Source: Enoplolaimus lenunculus
Taxonomy: Eukaryota; Nematoda; Enoplea; Enoplida; Thoracostomopsidae
Reading direction: 5' to 3'
Assembly (NCBI GenBank): GCA_030248215.1
Contig: JASANG010003387.1
Span: forward strand, 98,548 to 162,547
DNA: 64,000 nt
Below, piece after piece: positions 10,989 to 21,800 of the stretch. Every line of letters starts with the position of its first letter. Within the stretch, counting starts at the first letter, position 1. Below the pieces are notes generated by a model. It was not told where the DNA came from, ran no database searches, and worked only from the letters and a program-made list of their open reading frames with translations. The position numbers and the translations under genes are program-made.

Positions 10989-13900
10989 TCAGTACGCACG
11001 TCGATGCACGCCTGGAGATTCACGATCCCCCAATTCCGTACGTGCAACCTGCCGCCCAATTATTCCGCGGCTATTAACATCTGTACGAGTAATGTGGCGA
11101 TTTCTCAATTTATAAACAATATCTTCACCCGCCACATTACTGTCACCGGAAACAACTACGCTCTCTCCATCGGTTCTAGTTTGCAACCCAGAACCCGACG
11201 GCGGCGATCCGGTATTATCCGGAACCTTTGACCAAACTTTTTTAACGGGTTCATATGGTCCATGAAACTTTTTTAATAAATTATAGTGTATCCTTTTCTC
11301 AGGTGCAGATGGATTTAAAGCGTCTTGAACAAGAACTGTAGGTGTTTCAACTTTCACTACGTTATACGGTCCCAGAAAAAGATTTCGTTTAAGTTTTTTA
11401 GACTGGCCCTTGGCCGTTGACGGAGTGAAAATTCGGACAACATCTCCTACTTTGTACACATGGTCTTTAGCATGTTTATTATAATTTTTTGCCTGGTCCA
11501 TTTGTGCTCGAGACAAATTTTGCTTAGCGAATTCCCATGCTGTTACCAGTTTGTCTCGAAGTGCTTTGCCATAATCTGTAGTACATATAACTTTTTTCAA
11601 ATTTGGTTTAACTTTCGACACTCCCAGTGCGACATCAATTGGCAATCTTGGGTCTCGTCCATAGAGCAAATAAAAAGGGCTTTCCCCTAAACTCTTTTGT
11701 TTACTACATCTATATGCAAATAACGCTGTATCCAGAAACAAATCACAATCCTTTTGACCAGAGCTACAATACATTGACAGCATTGTAGGTAGAGTTCTAT
11801 TAAATCGTTCTACTAGTCCATCAGTCATTGGATGCCAAGGAGTGGTATTCAGTTTTCTAGTATCAAAAAGTAAACATATTTCTGCAATAAGGGCAGACAA
11901 AAAATTTGCACCACGATCTGACAGCAATGCTGATGGACATGAGTGACGACACACAATTTACTTCACAAAAATTTCTGCAATTGTTTTGGCTTCCTGATTT
12001 GGCACGGCAAATGCTTCTGGAGACCGCGTCAAATAGTCACTTAAAGCGATAACGTATTTATTTCCCCTATCAGTCAAAGGCAAACTCAAAATATCAACAG
12101 CAACGCGTTCAAATGGGTAAGATACCAACGGCATTGGCTTTAATTTTGCGCGATTTATTGTGTTTGGTAATTTTCTTGAAGCACACCCCTCACATGCTTT
12201 ACACCAACGTTTAATATCTTCATGCATACCAGGCCAAAAATAAAATCTATTTAATTTAAAATAAGTGTTCTCTATGCCTAGATGGCCTCCTAAAATGTCA
12301 TCATGATATGCTTCCATAAGCTCTTCTCTAAGGGCTAGTGGAACCACAAGTTTTTTCTTATCCGGTTCGCCTGGTCTTATTTTGTCTAAATAGTATAAAC
12401 AACCGTTATCTAAGCAATACTTGGGCGCAAATCGTTTAATCTTATCTGCTAATTTCTTGTTACTTGGAAGCTTGTTAAGCTCAATACAAGACATTAGACT
12501 AGCCACATCAGGGTCCGTCATTTGCAACTTTCTTAACGCGTTGGCATCCTCCGCTATGGTTTCCAAAGACACCGTAGCGCAAACTTGTTTCTCCAAAGCT
12601 TCAGAACCGTGGTCCAACCGCGATAAGAAATCAGCGTTACTGTTTTGATTTCCTGGCCTATATTTTATTTCCATAAACGGTCTGTATTCCTGCACTGACC
12701 AAACCCATTTGGCTAGTCTGTCTGATCCAAGTGCACTAGTCATCAAAAATTTTAACGGCTGATGGTCTGTATAAACAACGAAATTGCGGCCATACACATA
12801 AGGTCGAAACTCTTTGATAGCCCAAGTCAATGCTAACGCTTCACGTTCATACGTGGAATAATTTCGCTCTGCTTTATTTAAGCTTCGACTTATAAAAGTT
12901 ATAGGCCTTTCGTTTCCTTGGTTATCACTTTGAGCAAGCACCGCACCTAGTGCGCACCCAGAAGCATCCGTAGAAATTAAAAATGGTTTCTGAAAATCAG
13001 GAAACTGTAATATTGGAGCAGATGCTAATTGAAGTTTTAGATTTTCAAAAGATGTCTGGCATGCATTATCCCATTCAAATTTGACTCCCTTTTTCATTAG
13101 CCGATGCAGCGGCTCGCAGTTTTCAGAAAACCTTTGCACAAATCGTCTATAAAAAGTTGCCAGACCCAGAAATCGTTTTAAAGATTTTTGTGACTGAGGT
13201 GCGGGAAAATTTTTAATCCTAGATACTTTACTGGTATCCGTCATGATGCCCCGGCTGGAAAGGACAAATCCTAAAAATTGAACTTCTGATTTCCCGAAAT
13301 TACATTTGCTCAACTTCAATTTCAAACCTGCTTGACGAAATCGGTCAAAAATTTCACTAAGATTTTTAAGATGGTCCTCAAAACTTTTAGAAAAGCAAAG
13401 AACATCGTCTAAATACACCATCGCACTAACCCATTGTAAACCCGCCAGGATGTATTCCATTAATCGTTCAAAGGTTGCTGGACTATTACTAAGTCCCATT
13501 GGGAGCACGTTATACTCATATAAACCAAAGAATGTAGTAAATGCTGTTTTCTCTTTATCCGGAGGATACAACTCAACTTGGTAATAGCCACTGGCTAAAT
13601 CAATACTTGACCAGTATTTCGCCCCACCTAAAGAACTTAAAATGTCATCTATTCGCGGTAACGGATACACATCCCGTCTAGTAACTGCATTTAGCTTTCT
13701 ATAATCTATACACATCCGTTTTGTTCCATCCTTCTTTGGCACCATAATCATTGGTGCTGCCCAAGGACTTGTCGATCTCCGTATAATACCTTTTGACTCC
13801 ATCTCATTCAACTGCTCTTTGACATCCTGACGCTGGGCGACAGGCAGCCGATAAGGAGGCATCCTGATCGGTGGACTATTTCCCACGTCAATTTTATGTT

Positions 13901-14860
13901 GAACAATTTTTGTTCGACCTAAATCCATACTATCTTTTGCAAAAATATCACTATAGTCAAAAAGTAATTTACGCAGTTGCATTTTCTGATCTGTTGTCAA
14001 ATTTGATTCAGAAAAATCTAAAGACTCGATCATTTGTCTCACCGACTTTTCGTTTTCACCAATTTCCTTTTTAGCGTTTGCAGTATTGTTTCCTACAAAT
14101 GCGTTGATATTGTTGATAGCTGCAGGAGAAATTGAGCCCACCCTGGTCCCTTTGTATAATTTAACGGGACTGCTAGTGAAATTCAGGATACGAACAGAAA
14201 TTTCGTCTGATGAGTCCACAAGGGCGCAAGCAGGCAGTAGCCCAAGTTAAACCAGTTTCTCACGGTAGGGTTCAAATACCCAATTTCTGCATGTTGGTTC
14301 TAAATTTGAAAGAATTCTAAATGCAATTTCTACCCTTGGTGGCACAACAATCGTTTCGGCTAACGAAACTGTTTCCGACAGTATTTGAGTCCAAAATGAC
14401 TTCATTATTTCGAAAATCCATTTTCACCTTCCCAAAAAGTTTCATGGCATCCCGCCCAAAAATTATATCGTATGCCATACCATCTAATAAATGGAGTATT
14501 TGGTAAAAGGTTCGCGTGCCCAACTGTATCGAAACAATCACAGATTCAACAATGGGCACCAATTCCCCTGTTACTGATTTTGCGCTAACGTGCGCAGGGT
14601 ACGTTTTAACAACGTCTAAAGTCTGTCTAAAACTTTTATTAATCAAGGATATCGAAGAACCCGAATCAAACAAACAAGTGGCAGGATTATCCTCCATTAA
14701 AATTCCAACTGCGGCGTCAGAGCTCCTAGTATTGTGCAACTCACAGGTGTAATCACCATTAGCCCCTAACTCTATGTTGTGTGCCGGTTCTGCATGAGCA
14801 TCGGTTGTATCACGCGGCAACTGGTCAACTGTACCACTGAGCCGCTTTCTCACTAATTGA
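10989..14860 (-). pseudogene. pol region: protease, RT, RNase H, integrase (fossil)
   Basis: Aspartic protease around 14.3-14.9 kb (LFDSGSSISL, IIFGRDAM), reverse transcriptase around 13.1-14.1 kb (LPRIDDIL, MVYLDDVLCFSK), RNase H around 12.6-13.05 kb (STDASGCALGAVLAQ, YTDHQPLKFL), integrase from about 12.35 kb to 10.99 kb (GGHLGIENTYFKLNRFYFW zinc-binding part, SDRGANFLSA and MTDGLVERFNRTL core). Domain order is that of Ty3/Gypsy. The C-terminal tail after the core is basic and extended. Confidence 0.9.
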
Positions 14861-14929
14861 TATGCAGCACTCGAAAGGCGTAAAGACTTTAACACTCCTG
14901 ACCCGAACGTCTTAATAACATTTACACGC

Positions 14930-16180
14930 ATTAACGGAAATTTTGACTTATGACAACAATGAAAAATTAACGCACAAATGCTAACGTAGACACAAACACA
15001 GAACACCCAGATCTGATACGGTTCTAGCGACAGTCCTCGCAAAAACCCGAAGAATCCATTTGTTATTATATGGTCACTTATTTGATTTTTATTATCAGAC
15101 ACCGTATCAGATCTGTGAGCTCCAAGTGCCTCAAATACTCTATGCACATGCGACATATCACGCCACATGTCATTCAATCCAATATGAGTTTGAAATTCTG
15201 ACCAGTTATACATGATTATTTGTTCAAAGATTACAGTAGGTAGCTTTAGAGTAACATTTTCTTGAAAATTCCATTGTTTTATAACCGACATAAACCCAGG
15301 CTGTTGTTTAATCTTCCCTGATTTTGAATCATAAATATAAGTCGAATTCTTGAATGAAAGTGGTATTTTGCGTACCAAGATACAGTCCTGAATAGTACCA
15401 TGACTATAAATAATATTTGTTTTTGTATCCAAGTACCCTAATTTTTCCAGGTGTTTGATATGAAATTTCACCGGAATTTCCTTAGTGCAGGAACTATTCA
15501 TTGATAAAAACGTTAATTCATGATACTGAACTGGTTCGCATGGATATACAACTACACTATCAAATGTAGCTCGTGCAACCAGATAATTTTCGTTCAACAC
15601 AGCTCTCATAGAAATTGTTGGATTCATTTGAATTTGAGCCTTCACTAATGCATGAAATGACTTAAGGTTCTGACACGTTGTAATCAAGGCGTGCGAAAAT
15701 GCAAACCGAATATTTTCTTATAATTTAAATTCTAGCGCTTGCATACTTGCAGCCAGAATATCCGATGTAATTAATCCTTGTGACTTAGTATCTATCTTGC
15801 GAAACTTTTGTTCTGTTGAAAGCACGGCAGTGTTGTCAGTCAAATCTCGCCGTGTACGAGTACTATGTATAGTATTAGAATGCTTAAATTTCACTGCAAT
15901 GCCTTGATCTGACATCTGCAAGTTATCTCCACTTGGACAGTCTTTTACGTGGTTACGATTCAGAAATGTAAGCGCAAGACTGCCATCCTTTGCTAACCAG
16001 TTAACTCCCATCATGTCCCCTTCCATTACTTTCCAATTTAAAAATTCACATTTTTCGTTTTTGTCTGCTTCCCAGATGAGAACAGACCCATCTTGCAGAC
16101 TGCAAGATCCCCCTAAATAATTGCAATGGCTAACATTGGTGTGTATTTGCTGCCTAACCTTTGGACCTCCTTTATTTCTT
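14930..16180 (-). pseudogene. Envelope-like segment between gag and protease (fossil)
   Basis: This stretch does not look like nucleocapsid. It is cysteine-bearing and ectodomain-like (HCNYLGGSCSLQDGSVLIW), has a dibasic RTRR cleavage-like site, several N-x-S/T sites, and near 14.95-15.0 kb a hydrophobic membrane anchor (IWVFCVCVYVSICALIF) followed by a short basic cytoplasmic stretch. That is the plan of a type I viral glycoprotein. In retroelements env normally follows pol; here it precedes the protease. Similar-looking glycoproteins occur in chuvirus-like env genes of other LTR elements, but that family link is a guess. Confidence 0.55.
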
Positions 16181-17253
16181 CCTAACGCCTGCGCATGCAG
16201 GCCCATTGCATTAAATTTGCGATCGATAAAATCCGACAAAATTTTTTCAACGTTTAGATCTGTCAAGTTATAACGTTTCCATGATGGTAATAGAACATTA
16301 TCAGCCTCTTCAGAAACAACGTTCACCCGATCTGTACTAAGTTTCGAATCAATAGAACTTGAAATTTTATTTAAAAGTTCAGCAACTGCGTTCTCTACAT
16401 TATTGTTAACAGAACCAGTTATCTGACCGCTGCATACTGATTGCGTTGTTACTAAACCGTTGTCCTTACTGATTCTGATTTTTGGTAAATAACTAAGTCT
16501 TGCTTCGTGTTTTCGTGCCTTTTCAACAGCATCATCAAACGTTTGAGGATCTGTTAGCAGCAAAACTGACAGAAGTTCCTGATCAAGGCCACGAAGAAAG
16601 AAATCTAAAGCAATTTGATCTGCCGCAGCCCCTGCATTAGGATACGCTCGGCGTACTAATTTTTTAACACCTTGAGCATAATCAACTATAGTTTCGTCCG
16701 GTTTCCGTACTTTAGCGTGATGTTCTGCCGAAAAAATTCGTTCATTTTCAGCCATTTGCAATTTTTCAAGCAAATGTTTTTTCAAAGTTGCATAAGAATT
16801 TTTAGCTCCCACAGGTATATTTCTGTAAACTTCTTGGGCGGCTCCTTGTAAGTAAAAAGGTAGAATTTCGAGCCTACGCTCGTCACCCCAATTACATGCC
16901 CTTGCAGCGAGCTCAAACCTGTCTAGCCAGCTTTCATAATCCTCGTGCTGTTTTGCCCAGAAAAACGGTATATTTAGCTGAGGAGTGGACAATATTGCGC
17001 TACAGTCTCTAGTTGGGGCACTGTCTGAAGCGACTTTAGCCTGCCATTCTACTTTAAACTCGTCCCACTCCTTCAAAATATCCCGCTGTTTTGCGCGATC
17101 AGCACGCTCCATGGGATTATAACTCGGAGGTGTATGCTGCATAGCCATTAAACACAAACTATAGGAAAAAATGCTATGAAACAAACAGTAGACACGATTT
17201 GCCTGTGTAAAAACAACCGTATGACTCGTGCCGTGTACAATACAGAAATACAT
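16180..17253 (-). pseudogene. gag-like region (fossil)
   Basis: Contains the retrotransposon-gag pattern: WLDRFELAARACNWGDE, then LPFYLQGAAQEVY and a later DFFLRGLDQELL, as in Ty3/Gypsy capsid domains. No CCHC zinc knuckle was seen after it; the envelope-like segment follows instead. The likely start is the second in-frame Met (MAMQHTPPSYN) near 17.14 kb rather than the upstream one. Confidence 0.75.
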
Positions 17254-18258
17254 CTTTAGTCTTTTTCTGTAGCAGTCTGGTAAATTGCTGTATATCGCAT
17301 CACGTTGGTATAAAGAATCTTAAATATTTCACCCAGGTGTTGCATAGAACTTCAGGAAAAACCATTCATACGAAACCAAGTCGCCAAAATCAAGAGAGAG
17401 AGAGAGAAACGTTTACTGTCCAATATTAAACACAATAAACTAGATCCTGAAATACCATTACATCTTCAAATTGTTGATTCCAATATATTACACCACATTA
17501 TCCATTGCTTAAATCCTATGAACAAAACAGAATCACCAGCCCATTCCGCTCATTAGAGTTAATTTGACAACCGAAATCCCATGACATTATCACTGCGAAC
17601 TATAATACTTTCGAAGACATTAAAGAAAGTACACGAATACAAACGTATTCTAAGACGACACAATGAGCGGAAAACATTCTTCCTAAAAATATCCATGGGA
17701 TCACAGTAAGTTTGATCAAAATTCAACTTACATCTAGCTTTCCATATTGCAAATTGCGCATGCTGAATAACTAAGTAGAAAATACACCACCTGCTCTGAA
17801 TTCGCATTCAATTAGGAGGCCAATTTTATTGCTTTATAGTAATCCGATTGTCCTTCAATTTTAAAAGCAAAGTTTTTGACAACGCTAAAGTGGTTTTTGC
17901 CAGAAGTAGCAAAATAAAAAGTTTACTGTTTAATTTTGCTAGGCATCGTATACACAGCTCCGTCTGCACCTTTTCAGGGTACAGCTGAAGTTCTGCTTGC
18001 GGCTGCGGTCGATAACCAACACCGATTCCGGCACAACGTCAACAGTGAAATTTTTTTGCATCTTGGTAAAAGATTTGTGATTTCGGCGAGTCGGTTCGTA
18101 GATTTCAATCAATGTTCAAAGTCAATGTAAATTGTTGAAATTCAGAAAAAGACAAACAAGAACTTGCTTCACATATTATTTAAAACTAATCCCTCTTGTA
18201 AGCAGTAATATATAGAATTTATATATACGAATTGGGGACGCCGTGCTATCTTTTGAGG
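17254..18258. other. Intergenic, nothing recognised
   Basis: Flank of the retroelement, including a (GA)n tract at about 17392-17405. No LTR-like sequence matching 8910-9321 and no exon were recognised. Confidence 0.4.
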
Positions 18259-18365
18259 CTTTTATCAGGTCACAACCGGATATCTGCCTCCGGTTCCGGC
18301 AGAAAATCGACCTCCGGCTCCGGTAGAAATTTTGACACGAAATTTCGGTAGTGAAATTTTTCTAT
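18259..18365. mobile_element. Family H hAT-like remnant
   Basis: GGTCACAACCGGATATCTGCC followed by CCGGTTCCGGCAGAAAATCGACC and CCGGTAGAAATTTTG, the terminal CCGG-rich part of family H (compare 20.8 and 46.96 kb). Only one end remains. Confidence 0.55.
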
Positions 18366-18500
18366 TTTTGGGGGGAAGAGAGAGTAGGTTTACTTACAAA
18401 ACACTACCAAGTATTGCTCGAGCACTTGGTTTATAACATAGGTTTATTCAGTTTACAGCATACATAAGTTAAACTTTGAAAGTTAACACACGTGGATTGA

Positions 18501-18506
18501 GTTTAT
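18501..18506 (-). promoter_or_regulatory. Possible SLBP poly(A) signal
   Basis: AATAAA on the minus strand about 350 nt after the SLBP stop. It is the first canonical hexamer noticed downstream of the gene. Confidence 0.35.
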
Positions 18507-18855
18507 TTCCTTTAAATGTCTTTGAATCTGAAACCTAATGGGTTTCTTGACGGCTCATTGATCGCTTCAAAGTATTTTTGAGAGAGTGAAGTTCTTAATC
18601 TTACTTTCAACCTGCACAAAGAACGAAAAATATTTTTTTAAAAATAACCTTCGGCGATTCAATTTCATTCTCAAAGTTGAGCAAGCAACACGCTCTCCAA
18701 ATAGCCAACCGAACCTGTTGCACCACCCAGTTGAAACAAACCTGTCTGTAAGGACAGTCAAGTTGTTTCCCAAGAACCTAGTCTTTATCCAAAACCTATT
18801 ATATACTAAGCCTTCCAGTATCTATGCTTCCAGTCCTCTATGCGTAATTATCGTA

Positions 18856-21800
18856 TTAACCTGACGGTTCTGGTTTAATCTCAACCAATCCAGACAATAG
18901 TTTTGGGTTCTGTTCACTTTTGAACCTTTCTGGAATATTATATTCCTCAGCTTCAGAACCAAAAATATCTTTATCATTATCCTCAGAAATCTCAAGTTTA
19001 ATCTTTTCTTTGAGTCTATTTGAAAACACAGTACTGATTTCTGGCTTCAAATTAACCGTATGACAACGCTCAACCGAATGTTTGGTTTCTACATCTTTAA
19101 TATCAGGTCGTACAAAATTATGAGCAGTAACGTTTTGATAATCTGTACAGGTTCCCACAGCACTTATCGAACCGGAAATTGAGTCACTGAAATAAAAGAC
19201 ACAAACGCAATTATGCACCTACAAAATAAACTATGCACTATTGTCTGCCTGTTATCTTTTAATGTAGGTATTTTAGAGATATCATAAAGTTTGTTAAGTT
19301 TAGCAACGTGTGACCTTAGCTTGGAAAACAAACTTTATTTTCCTACTTCATCTGAGATTAATTTCAAGCTATGATTCGAGAGTCAACTTTGAAAAGGTTC
19401 TCCGTCATGGTGAAACTTGTGTGTTAAATATAAAAATTGTCCTTGAAAGGTAATTTAATAATGTCATAACTTAGTTACAATGAAAATAAATAAATATGCA
19501 ATTCAAAAACCATTGAGCATTGAGTCTCGTGTAACCAATGACAATAAAAACACACGGTGACGTTTGGCACCGCCTTCCCATACTGTGCCATATTCAGTCA
19601 TTTAAAGGGTTGACAGTTAGTAGCATAGATATCAGAGGCATTTCAAAAATAACAACAAACTTACGATATGGTTCCATGTTCAATGAAAACATGAATCATG
19701 CGTCTCCAGATCCTAATTTGCATATCCCATGACCGTCTGGACGTTTGCAGGAATTTATTCGGAGTTCGCGGGTGAACGCCTCTAACACGTGCACTTCTAT
19801 AATAAATTATCCTCCAGTGCAAACAACGCAATTACCATTGATTGACAAAATTATTGCATTAATTTATTTGTTTTTATGCGTCTTTCACAATAGTGTGTCA
19901 CGATGTCCCATAGCCAATATCATAGCTTCAGTATACTACTCGGAAACTTGTAAAATTGAGAAAAGAAATGCGCTTTACAGTCTCCCTGCCTCCAAGTTGA
20001 CAGGCCTCTATAAATAATATGGGCAAACTGTAATTGTCTGTAAGTTAGCTATGACAACGCACAAAATAACATGCTTACTTTGGCACTCTTTTGATGTACT
20101 TCTGATAACTTTCGTGATTGTAGCCTTTGTCGATATCTCGTTGTCGCCTCGTCAATACAACTGGATTACATTCCCATCCTTGATTTGGTTCTTGCCAGCC
20201 AGGGAAAACCTTATGCGGCGGCTTTTGTACAACTTCATCATTTTGTAGATCGTTAAAGTTTAGCCTAAACGACAAAATAATTTAACTCAACCAAACAGTG
20301 ATATGTTAAATTAACAAGAAAGAAGTAGCGTGTGTATGTGATGTAGTATAGACTGGAACAACCACAAGCTTCCTGTTGCTACATATAACCAGTTAAAGAC
20401 CAGCAGCAATAGAATGAAAAAGACGCTGGCGATTGTGGAGCAAAATATTTAATGACTACTTTGTTGATTAACTTGTTTGACAGATCTTTTACAACGGAAT
20501 TATTAATTACTAGCAATGTTACAGCCAACACCCAACACTTCGGAAACATTTTCATGTGGGGAGAATTTCACCGAAAAAATAACGGTTTCGGTATTCTACA
20601 TTGCCGGATATTTTCAAACTTAAATAAATGGAACTGCCTTCAGTTGACTTACTTTTACATTGTTTATTCTAAAACGTGTGTTGTAAACGTTTGCATGTGC
20701 TTTATATTCTGCCCAATTTTCTTAAATTGAAGACATGTTTCCGACATAAAAACATTGAAAATGTATGAGCTCGAGGTAATTTTTGTGTGACAGGCAGGGT
20801 GCAACCGGAATTCCGGTTCCGGTTCCGGCATTTTTTCACCTTCCGGTTCCGGTTCCGGTAAATTTTTACCGGATTTAAAAATTCCGGTATTATAATTTGG
20901 CCGTTTTCTTAACTTTGCTAATTTTTAAGAATCTCTTTTGAAAGCCACTTGTACTCCGAATATAAGCCATTGATGGTGGATTTCACTTCAGTCGATGATG
21001 AAAATCTAAAATACAACAAATAAAATAAATACCTATGTTCGACTAAGGTTATTTCACAAATAATAGAGCAAAAAATAAGATTAAAATGAAATTTTTGGTG
21101 AAATGCATTTTTCATTTTCCGGTTCCGGTTCCGGTAAAATTTTCAAATTCCGGTTCCGGTAAATTGTAATTCCGGTTGCACCCTGGTGACAGGTAATTAA
21201 CTAACGACCAACCAGAATACAAACTGTAAAGGATTATGACTTTGAATAAAACAATAAATTAACTATCCGGCTTCGGCATTTTTGGGCATCCGGTCGCACC
21301 CTGAGGTCTACGTAATTACATTACAACTAAAAAATTATACAGAAAATATGGTTCACTCAAAACGTATTAAGATTTTAATTGCTCAACCGAGGGCATAATC
21401 AAGATATTGGTTGCTGAACGGGATAAGAAATCGACGTTGGGTGCTTCCACAAAATGAAAGGCCCGTCACCTCACAGTAGTGAACCCACAGAATTGATATT
21501 TTGATTCGTTCTCGCAAGAAAATCTAGAATTTTTCGCTATCCATTTTGGGTACTAAATAAATTTTTTCGATATTTTCAGTATGAACAATTTTTATTTCAA
21601 AATTTGATTCATTACTGAAAGGGGAAACTAGCCATAGAAATTTAACCTAAAGCAAAACTAAAGTGTCTGACGGTGAGCCCTAATACTGTTAAATTACTGT
21701 AGCTGAATGCATAAAAAATTCAAACCTTTGAGCGTTTTTCCTCAATTCATTTCTTTGTTTTGCAGCGTGTTTGCGCTTTGTAATACGGCCTCGCTGACTA

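Larger units (their letters stand above)
8910..17253 (-). mobile_element. Ty3/Gypsy-type LTR retroelement, fossil
   Basis: An old LTR retroelement in the convergent gap between LRRFIP and SLBP, transcribed leftward. Order from its 5' side: gag-like, envelope-like, protease, reverse transcriptase, RNase H, integrase, an SGNH-hydrolase-like region, then one LTR. The pol order RT-RNase H-integrase and the YLDD, TDAS and HHCC/DDE signatures place it in Ty3/Gypsy (Metaviridae-like). No second LTR was recognised upstream of gag, so the 5' end at about 17.3 kb is approximate and the element looks truncated there. It is broken, with roughly three to five interruptions. Long open stretches suggest it is not very old, but with one LTR no age can be computed from the sequence. 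Confidence 0.88.

Noticed and set aside
17254-18258. A 5' LTR for the retroelement
   Set aside because: No stretch resembling 8910-9321 was found; TGGCGACTTGG near 17.39 kb could be a primer-binding site but is unsupported without an LTR beside it.
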